This document shows positions 13,260-24,897 of a stretch of DNA of 64,000 nucleotides, piece by piece. Every line of letters starts with the position of its first letter. Position 1 is the first letter of the stretch. The notes beneath the pieces are model-generated. The model worked only from the letters and a program-made list of their open reading frames with translations. It had not been told where the DNA came from and did no database searches. Origin of the DNA: Echinometra lucunter (taxonomy: Eukaryota > Echinodermata > Echinoidea > Camarodonta > Echinometridae); NCBI GenBank assembly GCA_029962745.1, contig CM057170.1:20621922-20685921 (forward strand), read 5' to 3'. Made by a program: the position numbers and the translations under genes.

Positions 13260-13480
13260 GTAGGACAACATGAGAGAGAGAAAAGGAGAGAGAGAGGGAG
13301 AGAGAAGAGGTGATGAGGGAGAGAGCAGAGATGGAGAGAGGGATGGAGATGGGGAGCGAAGTAGAATTAGAGAGGGAGGAAAAATAGGGGAGATTTAGAG
13401 TGGGGGGAGAGAGAGAGAAAGAGAGAGAGAGAAAGTGGGGAGAGAAAGGAAAATGGAGAGTGAATGAAAAAAGCATTGTA
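13260..13480. repeat. GA-rich microsatellite
   Basis: A purine-only strand of GAGA and GGAGA units over about 220 bp. Any open frame here is low-complexity artefact. Confidence 0.88.
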
Positions 13481-13604
13481 GGAGAGAGATGGAGAGATAA
13501 ATGAGGTAACTATTTAAGCTGACATAAAGCATGAGTCTGTCAGGGAGATAGATGAAAAGAGAGAGAGAAAAAAAGTGGGAGTTAAGTAATCAAAGCTGGT
13601 ACAC

Positions 13605-13870
13605 TGGAAACTTGGTATAGCGAGGTCCTTGGGACCATCCAAATTACTTTGTTATAGCAGGAATCTTGTTATATCAGGGTTAAAAAGCAATAAAATATAA
13701 AGAGCTGGGACCAGAATTTTACCTTGTTATATCAGGAATATTGTTATATCAGATCTCTTTATACCGATTTGCCACTGTATATACAAAGCCAAAGTCTCTT
13801 AGAGAGGGAGATAGAGAGAGAGAGGTGGGGGGGGGGGGGGGTGTGAGAGAAGGAGAGAGAAAGAGATGTG
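13605..13870. repeat. TTGTTATATCAGG-type repeat and GA/G tract
   Basis: Variants of TTGTTATATCAGGAAT occur at about 13650, 13668, 13722 and 13741 between CTTGGTATAGCGAGG and TTTATACCGATTTGCCACTG, probably the end of a DNA transposon. A GA microsatellite with a G-run follows at 13797-13866. Confidence 0.6.
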
Positions 13871-14401
13871 GTAGCTAAGCAATTAAACTAAAGCTAGTGT
13901 ACCAAGCTTGGGTGTGTACCCATGCACATGATAGAATTATATTGGCTGCAGGGGGTAGACATATTAAACGAGTAACATTGTAGTGATGTAGCATACATGT
14001 ACATACAGTGGGTGATTGCCTGAACTTCATCTACTCCTTCGTTCACCCTTTATCATCATATTTATCCTCTTTTTTTTTTGTCTGTTATTTATGTTTTTGC
14101 TTTGCTTTACTTTCTGGTCACTGCAGATTCTTCTTGTCATATTCTCAGTTATATTTTTTGTTTCGTATTGAATCTATTTTTTTATTACTCAGTATACCAT
14201 GATCTTGTTTCCTTTTTCCAACCATTCTTTCCATGTTTCCTCCTCTCTCTTTTTCTCTAATTTCTCACATTTTCCCTCCCTGGCTCAAGTAGATGAATGT
14301 TTTATGCATGCTGCCTCATATTTCTTGTATATTTTCCATACTGCTTTCTTTCCTAATATTATGGAATTTAAAGAATCCTTTTTCTTCTCTTCCTTTTCTA
14401 G

Positions 14402-15756
14402 ATTCAGGTCCAAGGATGTTCATGCAACGCCCTAACTCTGGCATTGTACCGAGGATGCTCCCTGGCACAGGCTCCAAGGAACATGGTTTCTCCATCCAGA
14501 GCAGTCTCGACAGTGACAGCGAGGAACTTTCTGGTGTCTTCAAGCAAGGCATCGTTATGGATCCATCCTTGCCAGAGAGGAATGTTCCCCATCAGGACTA
14601 TCGCAAGCTCCAGGCGAAATACCACGAGGCAGTGCTGAAGCTGGAGACCCTGAGGCGGCAAAAGGAAGACACATTAAAAATATGTGACCAGACACGGAAG
14701 GATGTTGAGTACTACTGCAAGCAGCACCGGACAGCTATGAGCAACGGGGATCAGCTGCGAGGGAAACTTCAAGGACTTCAACAAGAGTATGCCGAGCTGA
14801 TGACAGAGCGGAACCAAGTGCAACAGGAGATCAATGATCTCAGACAGAGACATGAAGACGATGCCAAGGAGTTAAACGAACTCAGAGTCCAGAGTCGTGA
14901 GTTTATGAGCATCATGGGACAACCAGATGTGAAGAGAATGTACGACATGGCCATGGATAGGTATGAGACCTTAAAACATGAGTACGACAATCTTCAGAAG
15001 CGATTTACCGATGTGAAGAGCTCACATGGGTCGGGTGTGAACAAGATTGAAAGGTTACAGGAAGATAAAAGTCAATTGCAGCTTCAAATGGACACTGCCA
15101 TAAAGGAGAGGAACGCTCTAAAGCAACAGTGTACAGGTGCAATAAGGGAGTATGAGAAAGCTCGCAGAGAGCTGGATGAACTCCGGAAGCAGGACTTCAA
15201 AGCTCAACAAGATAACAGACTCCTGAAACAAGCCATCAAAAAGGCACAAATAGATCGTGACCAGGCTGTTCATGAGCACCACCTGGTCATGAGCGAGCGT
15301 GATGATGTTCACAAGGAGATTGAAAAGCTCCAGGATGAAGCACAGCATGAGTCTGCCAAGCGCAAGACTGCCGAAGATAAACTTGCCACCATGCAGAATG
15401 ACTACAGCCACCTCCATCAGAAATTTGTGGACACATTACGCGAGCAGGACCAATCGGAAAGGAAAATCAGCGATCTCTCGGAGCGCTACCGTGTCGTTAT
15501 CAACAACACCATGATGGCAAAGAAAGAACGCGATGGCATCCTTCAGGATCTCAGGAAATTAGAAGAAGAGCTGCAGGTAGCTCGTCATGAGAGGAAGGAA
15601 GCCTTGGACCAACTTGAAGAAGTTGTCCAGGAGAGGTACAAGGCCAAGCAGGAACAAGAGATGACCAACCATGAATATAAGGAGGTGAACAAAGAAGTAG
15701 AATCTCTGAGACGGAAGGTGGATTCTTTGACCAGGGAGCTCAAGGAAGCAGTGCAG
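14402..15756 (+). CDS. DLG5: DLG5 exon 2 (main coiled coil)
   Basis: This 1,355-nt exon runs from acceptor TTTTCTAG to donor CAG|GTGAGA, entering with two bases and leaving in phase 0. It encodes residues about 306-757. A short Ser/Asp linker is followed by some 390 residues of heptad-rich Lys/Glu/Gln/Leu sequence without Pro, i.e. a long parallel coiled coil. The start of the coil (DYRKLQAKYHEAV) lines up with the vertebrate DLG5 segment that begins DYERLK, where the same spacing of YY/FY and H residues follows. In known DLG5 this region mediates self-association and partner binding. The open frame extends upstream into the intron to 14293, but the acceptor at 14401 marks the exon edge. Confidence 0.93.
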
Positions 15757-16746
15757 GTGAGAGTATACCCTCCTACTACTAGTTACTAGTATATATATAT
15801 ATGTATTTTGTAATGCTAATGATCTGCACCCACTGGAATCACACTGTTGTTGCAAGATGACTATAATGCTCTCTCCTAAATCAGACTCTATCTTGTGGAA
15901 AACTGTTGTATTTAGAGTTAATTTTTCAAACTTTGTAGGATATTTTTTTTTGCATTAATGTAGTGATGAAATTCTCTTCAGTGCTCACTAGATAAAAAAA
16001 ATGCTAGATTTTTCACCACAACATATACAGTGGTTCAGGCATTTTTTTTCTTGAAAATTCGCTAAAATATCAAAATGTGACATTATTTACTTCGTTACTA
16101 TGAACATTTGAGTTTAATATCAGTCTGTACTATTTCTTGGAGCTCTAGAAATAACAAATCTAGATGATAGTACAATTTAGATTCTATGGTAGGATTGCCA
16201 TTAAGTTTGATAATCTTACATCTAATTGCATTCAAACTGCATAATCATTTAAAGAATCCAAGAGAAAAAATATTACTCTTCCTTGGGAAATATATGGTTT
16301 TGATTATTCAAAGTTGATTTGACTGCAAAATGGGTTTAATCACCAACATGCTACGAGTGGCTGTAGCAAAGGGTGACGCTGGTCTGTGAGGGACAAGCAG
16401 CAATAACATGTATGATTACAACACCAACACCAACACCGTACTTGAAATTGAGAATTTCCTGATCCCTAGGGGTGGGTTTTGATGAATGGGGAAATTGCAT
16501 GTAAATCGTCAACACGAACCATGATACTCGGTTCAGCAGACGACATTCAACACCATCGGACAACACAGATTACCGGAAACACGTCAAATCTTGCTGGGTC
16601 AATCCCAACACCAGCCTGATTTCAAGTTCGGTGTCGAGGCTGGTGTTGGTGTTCTCACAACACCAACACCGTACTTGAAATCACCCATTGTCTTCACTAT
16701 TAGGTAGTTCTAACCCTTCTTTGCCATGTGTCATCTTTCTTTCCAG
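15757..16746 (+). other. DLG5 intron 2
   Basis: A 990-nt intron. Apart from an (AT)n stretch at 15789-15803 and the AACACC-rich inverted repeat at 16405-16691, I see nothing in it. Confidence 0.7.
16405..16691. repeat. AACACCAACACC inverted and direct repeats
   Basis: ACACCAACACCGTACTTGAAAT occurs at about 16430-16451 and 16662-16683. A perfect 12-bp hairpin GGTGTTGGTGTT / AACACCAACACC with a 5-nt loop spans 16642-16670. Confidence 0.75.
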
Positions 16747-16952
16747 GAGTCCGAGAATGCCAAGAGGTTACGAGAATGGGCTTTTGGGGAGAGAAATAAG
16801 ATAGTCAATGAGAGGGAGAGTATACGCGCCCTTTGTGACAAACTGCGCCGAGAGCGGGACCGTGCAGTCAGCAACTATGCAGAAGCACTTCGCAAGACGG
16901 ACGACGTGGAGCGGAAGAAGAATGAGGTCACAAAAGAGCTCAATGAAGTCAA
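16747..16952 (+). CDS. DLG5: DLG5 exon 3 (coiled coil, distal part)
   Basis: 206 nt, acceptor CTTTCCAG and donor AA|GTGAGT, phase 0 in and phase 2 out. It encodes the end of the coiled coil. The run REWAFGERNKIVNERESI, then a CDKLRRERDRAVS segment, closely matches vertebrate DLG5 (RDWAFQERDKIVAERDSI, CDNLRRERDRAVS). This is one of the strongest identity anchors in the gene. Confidence 0.96.
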
Positions 16953-17434
16953 GTGAGTAAAGCTGCGTTTGAATTGCCCGACAGTTAATTCACAAGTCAA
17001 GCACCTTGGGTATTGTTGATATGTTATACTGGTAATCACAAATTAAAGACAAACTTTACTTTCGGTCATGCAATAATTCATCATGAAAGAAACTGTTTCA
17101 AAGTGATCCTGAAGGGTTGACTAAGTAATTCATAAAATTGGTATACACCAAGAGGTTCTCATATCAAAAGAATAAGTGAAACTTGCTCTTGCTGAAGAAA
17201 AATGCATGCATAAATAAAATATTGCGCACAGAAATGGGTATATGGGTCTACTGGTGAGTGAGCAGGTCAAACATTTGAGCTCTTTCTTGTCATATTTCAG
17301 ATATGAGAGCATTTGAATTTTGAAGAGCAATCCTCTTCAGTGAACCTTTCTGCTATGATTTTCTTCCTCGCTGACAAAAGAATGAGAAAGTTCACGAATG
17401 ATGGTTAATCTTTCCCAGAACTCAAGCTCCTCTT

Positions 17435-17851
17435 TTAACCCATTGGTGACAGGAATTATTTAAAGCCTAATTTGATCAGCTTTTATTCTTCAAATTGGCA
17501 GCACCAACATTTTTCTTTTATTGCTACATTTTTCTTATAAAACATCATGTATCTGAAATAAATATAAATTGACAGAATGTATGATTGAGAAGTCATAAAG
17601 TTGCCAGTTTGCAGGGAAAAACAGTAATTTTAACATTTTCATTGCATTGCCAATGTAAGGATTTTAATGCTTATTTTCCTTTAAAAAATTTCAGCATCAA
17701 ACAACAAATATTGATGCAACGAAAATGGGCACAATATGTGTAGATTTTTTTGCTCTTTCTGCTCATGTATTTGGTATGATATTTAGGGCTTTGCATCAAA
17801 AGTTATTAGTCCAAATCACAAAATGTGGATCCTCTGTCACGAATGGGTTAA
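17435..17851. mobile_element. TTAA-type MITE, family A, copy 1
   Basis: TTAA at both ends with inverted ends CCCATTGGTGACAG / CTGTCACGAATGGG. About 75-80% alike by eye to the copy at 20271. The TTAA target suggests piggyBac or Kolobok mobilisation. Confidence 0.85.
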
Positions 17852-18127
17852 TGCTATGATACTGTGGTAGAAGGCAGGAGCATGAGGACAATAACAGGCT
17901 ACTGATTGGCCGTGGAGGGATCCTTCAGTGTAATGATTGATAGGTCTATTCTAATTAGATAGCATTATTAAGGCTTACCAGCTGTGAAGAATTAAAGGTG
18001 TAGTCAGACTCTGGCATATTACTGTACAAAAGCATTTCACTCACAAAATATCTTCCATGTTTACTTTCATAATGAACTCCTAATTCAATAGGATGTGGTA
18101 CAAATAAGAGGTTACAAAATTTTCTCT

Positions 18128-18243
18128 GGGCCCTCTTGAATAAACGCAACTCCAAAAATTAAACGCAACTTGATTTTCAACCAATCAAAAATGAGTATTA
18201 GGGACTTGCATTTAATTGCAACTGTTTATGCAAGAGGGCCCTG
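18128..18243. mobile_element. Short MITE with GGGCCCTCTTG ends
   Basis: GGGCCCTCTTGAATAAACGC at the left and TGCAAGAGGGCCCTGG at the right, with AACCAATCAAAAA in the middle. Same architecture as the GTTTCATAAAA family. Confidence 0.7.
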
Positions 18244-19901
18244 GTATTGCAAAGTGACCAAAGCCAACTTGAGAATGAAATCAAATGATTGCTACTTCAG
18301 CGTGAGAATGATATAGATTGATTGCATAGTTACTACATTCAGCATGAAAATGAACTCAAATGATTGTTACCAAAGTCACCATGAGAATGAAATCAAATTG
18401 ATTGGAAACTTACCAAAGTCAACACATGAATGAAAAATAGAATGATTGCGAAGTTACCAAATTCACCTTAAGAATGAAATAAAATGATTGCAAAGCAAAG
18501 TTACCAAAGTCAACATGGGAATGAAATGAATATGTAATATATATGTGTATTCTGTTTTGAGTGCAGAAATTGAAAGTGGCATTTTTGATGATTAATAAAC
18601 CTCTGTGAAGATGTTTTTTGTTCAGAAGGGCTATATAAGAGAACTCCCTTATTCTGGCTCCAAACTGGTGATATTTGATATCCAAAGCCATGCTGTAATA
18701 ATGCAGTATAAAGCTATTTGTCAATGATGCCTTTGAAATTGATGGAAGCAACATGTAGATTTTTACTCTTTCAGTATATTAATGATGTTTATTTGCTTGG
18801 CAGCCTTACTTGAAAATGCGTGTTGTGCATCTCCTGCTGCCTACCACATTAATTATTAAATTATGAAAATTAATGATTAAACTGTATTACCGCTTTCTTT
18901 ATGAAAAGTGCTTAACCTGCCTTTGAAGATAAAAATAGTTCTTGTCATGCAATTATGTTGTGAAAGAATCCATCAGGAAGTGGTTGGGAATAGTTAAATA
19001 AGTATTAACTGTATAAAAGAACCAGTGGCTATTGTGAAGTTTTAGAATTGTCGAAATAATAAGAAATTTGGCTTGCTAACTCTTCCTTGATAACATCTGC
19101 ACTGCACATGGAAATGAGCTTATGGGACTACATATACTTGTGGCTTGAATGTTTGATCCAAACACTTGAGATATTTCATAGCATATTTTCAAAAATAGAC
19201 ATGCAAGCATTTGAGGAGCAAGCACTTTAATATGAAATGACATTTCTACTATAACATTCTTTTAAAATGACATACAAAGAGTGAGAAAGCTCACAATTGT
19301 TTCATTATTTGCTGGAACACATACAATCTTCTCTTTAATTGTCTGACATTGCCATGCCCTCTTCTGTACCTGTATACTCTACTAATGAGCAAACCATTGA
19401 AGTGATGCAATTTAAATGTCAATTACCTCACCAGTGATGGAGAGAATTGACGGAAGAATACGCCACTGTCTGTGTTTGTTTTTGTCTGCATGATGCACTT
19501 CCAGATTATTTTTAAGCATTGGATATTTGTGCATGCATTAGGAAATTATGAATTTATTGTAAATTCTAATTTAAATTTCTTTTTAGTTGATATCAGGTTC
19601 TGATATTTTACCTACCATACACCTACCATACAACTGCTTTGACCTCACCTGATCTTAATTGATGTGATGTGAGCTGATTTGATATAAAACTGATCTAATT
19701 TGATTGGATTGGATATTAAATGAATAAGTAAATTACCCTAATATTTTTTTGTATTTATTAATACTTTCAATTAGTTTGTCTTCAGCTTTGCAACAAAAAA
19801 ATGTTCAGCTGAACTTTTAATCTATTTAAGTTTTATATAATTTATTTTGATATTCCCCTCTATGAACTTTGATTTAATTTGATTGATTTTGATATTTGCA
19901 G

Positions 19902-20007
19902 ACAAAACGTGATCCAGCAGGAAGAGAAGGAAGCCAGGATGAGGCATCTGATAGCTTATCCTAGCCACAAGACTTGGCCATGGATGCCCTGTTCTAGTTT
20001 GATTTGA
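19902..20007 (+). pseudogene. Decayed tandem copy of DLG5 exon 4
   Basis: The acceptor TTTGCAG and the next 30 or so bases repeat the true exon 4 acceptor and start (20078) with one change in the first 40 nt. Similarity then fades over about 60 nt. Read in the exon 3 phase it gives Q-N-V-I-Q-Q-E-E-K-E-A-R-M-R, then diverges and reaches TGA at 20005-20007. There is no GT donor where exon 4 ends. The copy spacing is 176 nt and the surrounding DNA is a TTTGAT simple repeat, a likely substrate for the duplication. It may be inert or act as a decoy acceptor. Confidence 0.8.
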
Positions 20008-20077
20008 TATCACTCGATCTGATATTATTCGATTTGATTTGATATGACTTGATTTGATACGATTTTGATCTTTGCAG

Positions 20078-20210
20078 ACAAAACGTGATCCAGCAAGAAG
20101 AGAAGGAAGCCAGGATGAGGCAGCTTATAGCCCATCATAGCCGAGACTCGGCCATCGATGCAGACTCACAAGAATGGCAAATGGAAATGGTGGAGCTGGA
20201 GACGCACAAG
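20078..20210 (+). CDS. DLG5: DLG5 exon 4 (coil end and SRDSAID linker)
   Basis: 133 nt, acceptor TTTGCAG and donor AAG|GTACAA, one base in and phase 0 out. It encodes residues about 826-870. The peptide contains QLIAHHSRDSAIDADSQEW, a near match to the vertebrate DLG5 stretch QLMAHSSHDSAIDTDSMEW that precedes PDZ1. The Ser/Asp motif is a likely regulatory linker; that is inference. Confidence 0.95.
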
Positions 20211-20270
20211 GTACAATTCATATGAGGCAATTCCGCCTCGGAAAAACAGTCACCTGACTTCACATTTATA

Positions 20271-20684
20271 TTAACCCATTCGTGACAGGAATTATTTAAA
20301 GCCTTATTTGATCAGCTTTTATTCTTCAAAATGGCAACACCAACATTTTTATTTTATTGCTACATTTTTCTTATAAAATGTCGTGTATCTGAAATGAATA
20401 TAAATTGACAGAAATTATGATGAGAAGTCAAAAAGTTTCCAATTTGCAGGGGAAAACGGTGAATTTAAACCTTCTATCACATTGCCAATTTAAGGATTTA
20501 AGTGCTTATTTTCCTTTAAAAAATTTCAACATCAAACAATGAATATTGACGCAACCTAAATGGGCACAGTTTGTATAGAATTTTTACTCTTTCTGCTCAT
20601 GTATTTGGTATGATTTTTAGGGCTTTGCATCAAAAGATATTAGGCCAAACCACAAAATGTGGACCTCTGTCACGAATGGGTTAA
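20271..20684. mobile_element. TTAA-type MITE, family A, copy 2 (best preserved)
   Basis: TTAA flanks and a perfect 14-bp inverted pair CCCATTCGTGACAG / CTGTCACGAATGGG. 414 bp including flanks. No coding frame. Confidence 0.88.
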
Positions 20685-22507
20685 AAACAATCACTTTGAT
20701 AGCCCTGAATAGCCAAAACTTTGAATTTAAAAAAAGCTGAAACAATAAAGAATTCCATAAGCTTAGTCTGTGTTGGTATAATTCATGCTTGATTTTAAAA
20801 GACATGTTTGAAGTTTAAAATTGGCGCTTTTTTTTCTGGTAATTCCGTTACCGAGGTGTTAAAACAAAATATCATGAATGTAAGAATAAAATTGATGAAA
20901 TGAAAGAGCTCACATGAAAGAATGGGCATATTTACAGAGTATTAAATGGTGAGAAGGGAGGCAGAGTACAGAAGAGGCACAGAAGGTCTAAAAATGTTGG
21001 TAACAGAATTACACCCTTACCGTGGAATTGCCCTCTGATAATTACATTTTCTTCTTATTCTTATCAAGTATCAGTAATATTTTATTTTCATTAGCCATTT
21101 CAGCTATTTTGTGGTATGTATTTGTTTATCCCTCATAGACACAACATGTTTTGAGCCAGAACAGGTATAAACTCATAACATTTTATACAGACTTGAATCC
21201 CTTATAGCTTCAAACATATGATTTTATAATCTTTTTCAATAAATTGTAATAAATGCATTTATGTATTCATTCAATTTGAGATATTAAGTTTCATAAAAAT
21301 TAGGAAATTGATCATGAGCTCCCTACTGTCATGAAGTATCTTTCTTCTTGAGGTTGATAGAATTATATATTGTTTGTTGAAAATACCATATGAAACTGGA
21401 AGAGGTAATATATGCAAGGTACAGTAAAAATTTGATATAGTCATGATGTGACAGTTTCTCATTGCTTTACTTTCTCAAAAATACACACTTTGAGGTTGAG
21501 GACATTAGTTTGATATACTATATGTTGTGATTTGGTGTTAGATTATGTTCAAGCCCATAATGGAAGAGGGATTGCGAAGGATGCATGCACACCCCCACTA
21601 ACGATTTGAGATCCACTTGACAAAAAAAAAGAAAAAAAAAAGAGGAAAAACACTAAGGGACAAATGCACTGAACTGCAGATATCAGGGGCCCTCAAAATT
21701 TTACCTAAAATGCAACTACAACTTGATTTATGAATGGAAAAATGCCAAAATGTCTCCTACTTTGGTTGCAACACCCCTCCCAGAAAAAAAAAACCCTCCC
21801 AGACCCCCCTCTTCCCTGCTTTTACAATAAGGTCCACCTTATGTCCACATCCTACCTCCTCCAGTTCTAGTTGTGGGCCTGATGTTTAATGTTGGAGTTA
21901 CGTGTTAGGTCCTGGGCTGAAATTAGGAATCCAACACTCATTAGGAAATTACCTCCAGAGATTTTGTCATACAATTTATATTGTTAGTTGTATGAAAAAA
22001 AAAAAGGAATTCATAATGAACTCACTACATTCATGTTACATATCAAGTGTTATTTGTTCTTGAGGGTGATAGGAGTATCTATTTCACTTGTCTTAAAAGG
22101 GTGAGGACAATTTTTTAATGAATTCAAGTTGCCCAATGCTTGTGCTGTTACAACACATCACCTGAATTGTCTTCACTATCTCTTCACAAAGAGCCATACT
22201 GTACATTTTCAAAATAAAAAATACTAGAAGAAAAAAGACTAACCATTGCTGAGTGTTCTGAGTTCAGAGTAACCAACCTTAATATACATTTTATATCAGG
22301 GAAAATAATAATATAACAGTCTGTGGTAATGTTTGTTATCAGCATACACACACATTTTGGAGCTCTGCCATGTCTTCCTGTAGATGCCATATGTATATTG
22401 AACACATTATTTAAAAATTCATACTGGAATGTTTGAAGAGTGCCCTTTACATGTTCAAAGCATTTCCAAATGCAAATGATTTAAAGAGCATCTCTTTCAA
22501 ATCTTTG

Positions 22508-22539
22508 GGCTCTTTTTTTTTTTTTTTTGGGGGGGGGGC
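22508..22539. repeat. T-run directly joined to G-run
   Basis: About 19 T followed by about 10 G, then CGTGG. Similar junctions occur at 5340 (reverse), 11130 and 40146. Confidence 0.9.
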
Positions 22540-23306
22540 GTGGTGGGTAACCAACTGGCATGAAACCTTTCCTATGCATTACGAGCATAGACATACTGGT
22601 TTCCCTGAGATATCCCCGGGTAAACAAATCACTATTGGCACAGAGTGACTCATCAGGGAACCCTTAGGTAGCAGAATCAAAGATTAATCACCACCAAACA
22701 TAAGGCTTGTCTCTCTAACAGAGGCCAGGGTGTATGTGACCTTCATCACCTCAAAACAACCCCCCATTTTCAGTAATTATTCCATTAAGAGATTTAAAAG
22801 ATATTCATTTTACAGATTTCCCCTAATTTAAAGTGGAACCCAGCCAAATCTGTTGTTGTTGTTTTTTTATTCTCTTTGAAAAAAGCAAATGTTTCTCTGT
22901 AAGCTTTGTTCTTCAGGATCAAGGAAAACAGTACTGCAGAATGTTTTGAAAACTTGTCACATCCAGTTGTTTGGCCCTGTGACTTTCACAAACAGTGGGG
23001 CTTGATACTGTCACATCCAAGGACAAATGAATCTTGAAGTTTATTGTAATGCTCAAATTGTTTCATCAAGAACTGCTGAAGAACCCCTTGTGTTTTGACG
23101 CTGTGATCCCCTTGACGAAACCTTGATTCAGAGCTCTGCCAAAGACAAAGCTTGCAGTAAACAACAAGCAAACAGAGAAACAGCTGCTTTGAAATGATTT
23201 TTGTGGAGACTGATTAAAGCACCCAGAGATATAGAAAATCTAATAAAGGTGTTTTCGGGCCATGCCACTCTAATGTACAACATCAAGAATCTTACATATT
23301 TCTTGT

Positions 23307-23431
23307 AAAAAAAAGTACCATGGGTACCATGGTTATTTGACAAATTACCATCAAATCATAAATTTGATGGTACTTTCATGGTTTTGATGGTAATTTCGTC
23401 AAAATACTATGGTACCTATGGTACTTTTTCT
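23307..23431. mobile_element. Palindromic element with GTACCATGGGTACCATGG arms
   Basis: The left arm AAAGTACCATGGGTACCATG and its near complement at the right bracket ATTACCATCAAA/TTTGATGGTAA pairs, giving a nearly full-length hairpin. It ends about 90 nt before exon 5. Confidence 0.75.
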
Positions 23432-23518
23432 GCAGGGATGCTTCTCTTCTTTGTTCAAAAAAATTTATACTCCGTCTACAGTCTGCCCTGCAATTTTTCC
23501 CTTTTTATTCTTATTTAG

Positions 23519-23646
23519 GATGATGGTGATATGACCATGCTTGGCTTTGACATTGGCGACTGCAACAAGGATCACCAGTTCCCCGATGACTGCTCTGTGG
23601 TCATCACCAAGGTCGACAAGGGCAGTGTAGCCGATGGCAGATTGAA
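23519..23646 (+). CDS. DLG5: DLG5 exon 5 (PDZ1, first half)
   Basis: 128 nt, acceptor TTATTTAG and donor AA|GTATGA, phase 0 to 2. It begins PDZ1 with the carboxylate-loop motif LGFDIG, then the strand CSVVITKVDKGSVADGRL, very close to vertebrate DLG5 (ITKVDKGS versus VTKVDKGS). PDZ domains bind C-terminal peptides of partners. Confidence 0.95.
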
Positions 23647-24248
23647 GTATGACGTCATGGAATATTCTGTTTATTTTGGGGAGTGGATGGCATGCATTGC
23701 AGCAACCAAAAAAAAAAAAAAAATGAGCAGTGAATTCAATCTTAAGATTTTAAGATTGAATTATGATACCATAAAACCTCCTTGTATGGGGTGGGGACGT
23801 GTCAAATACATGGATTAATTTAGGAAAGGAGAGTAGGCAATTTGTATTCAAGATGGTTTTCATCAACCTGATAAGGAAAAAGAAACTAAAAAATGTTAAA
23901 ATAGCAACAACAACAACAACATCAAGAATAATCTCTCAGCCCTCTCCCCTTATAAAGATCCTATCTAACAAGAATTGCATCCCCAGAGTTAAAAGCTATA
24001 GCCTTTTACCAGTTGGTCTTTTTGCCAGAAAGATAAACATGCTTTTATGTTCCTGGTGCTATGGTTTGCTCTCGTTTGTTGAAATGGGATTCCCTAGTTC
24101 TTATGAAACTTTCAAGAACTTCTGTTATTTGGACTCCACAGTTGTATATGATTTTCAGAACTAACTTTCATGCATCCGATATAGAATACATATCTTAAAA
24201 TCCACAAAGATTTAGGTTTTTTTTGTTCTATTTTCTTTCCAACCTCAG

Positions 24249-24354
24249 AGTGAATGACTGTGTAGTGAGGGTCAACAATGTCGATTTAACAAATGGTGGA
24301 GATTGCAGCATTGCAGTTCAGGCTGTCAAGAACAGCCGAGGCATACTCAACATG
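24249..24354 (+). CDS. DLG5: DLG5 exon 6 (PDZ1, second half)
   Basis: 106 nt, acceptor CAACCTCAG and donor ATG|GTGAGA, one base in and phase 0 out. It encodes VNDCVVRVNNVDLTN and the alpha-B helix region to GILNM, matching the vertebrate VNDWLLRINDVDL segment. The introns on either side (23647-24248 and 24355-24897) show A-runs and CAA repeats and no gene. Confidence 0.94.
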
Positions 24355-24897
24355 GTGAGAATATTACTTATCTTGTATCCTTGTCTGATAATTATTAACA
24401 ATTTTAAGACTTTTATGTTGACTAGGCCCCCTTGGCCTAACACCTTGTTTCTAAGAATTCATATCTTGAAAAATGGAAAACAGTGAATGTGTCTTTTTAA
24501 TTTACAAGATTTTAAACTCTGCCTATAGTATTTTAATACGGAAGTCTCTCACTTTTAATAGTGACGAAATAAGATAAACAGATCAGTGAAATTTTGAAAA
24601 AAATCTGTAATAAAATCAGAAAGCTGTTAATTATCTAAATTGATGTTGATCAAACACAAATTGATGACCCAGCAAGGTAAGTTTTGAGCTCCTATCCTGT
24701 TCAATTCGTAATGCAAATTTGATAGATTTCCATTTTCTAAGTTTTAATGTAGGAATAGATCATACATTAATTGTGTACAAAAATATGTGATACAAGCGTA
24801 TCTAGAGTGCAGTATGGTTTTGCGATCTCATATTTAGGTTAAAAAAAAACCTCACAAACTTGAAGATAAGTCAAAGTTGATTCTTTCTTTCCCTCAG

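Larger units (their letters stand above)
10814..14401 (+). other. DLG5 intron 1 (repeat-filled)
   Basis: A 3.6-kb intron with no supported gene. It holds an A/T and (TTTA)n tract with G-runs near 11070-11215, a TTAA-flanked dispersed repeat (12070-12558), a palindromic MITE (12794-13005), GA-rich microsatellites (13260-13480 and 13797-13870), and a TTGTTATATCAGG-type repeat (13605-13790). A long pyrimidine stretch precedes the exon 2 acceptor. Confidence 0.7.
16953..20077 (+). other. DLG5 intron 3
   Basis: 3.1 kb. It holds a TTAA-flanked MITE copy (17435-17851), a GGGCCCTCTTG-ended MITE (18128-18243), a run of degenerate AATGAAATCAAATGATTG-type repeats (18255-18520), a TTTGAT-rich simple repeat (19660-20070), and the decayed exon-4 copy (19902-20007). 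No other gene is seen. Confidence 0.7.
20211..23518 (+). other. DLG5 intron 4
   Basis: 3.3 kb. It contains a full TTAA MITE (20271-20684), a T-run followed directly by a G-run (22508-22539), and a palindromic element (23307-23431) close to the exon 5 acceptor. The rest (20690-22500 and 22540-23300) is AT-rich unique-looking sequence without a supported gene. Confidence 0.7.

Noticed and set aside
13240..13476. Ser/Leu-rich minus-strand frame in GA repeats
   Set aside because: Microsatellite-encoded, no domain, like the frame at 1322-1573.
14404..15855. Antisense frames across DLG5 exon 2 and other exons
   Set aside because: Shadows of the coding strand with no recognisable domains and no splice support.
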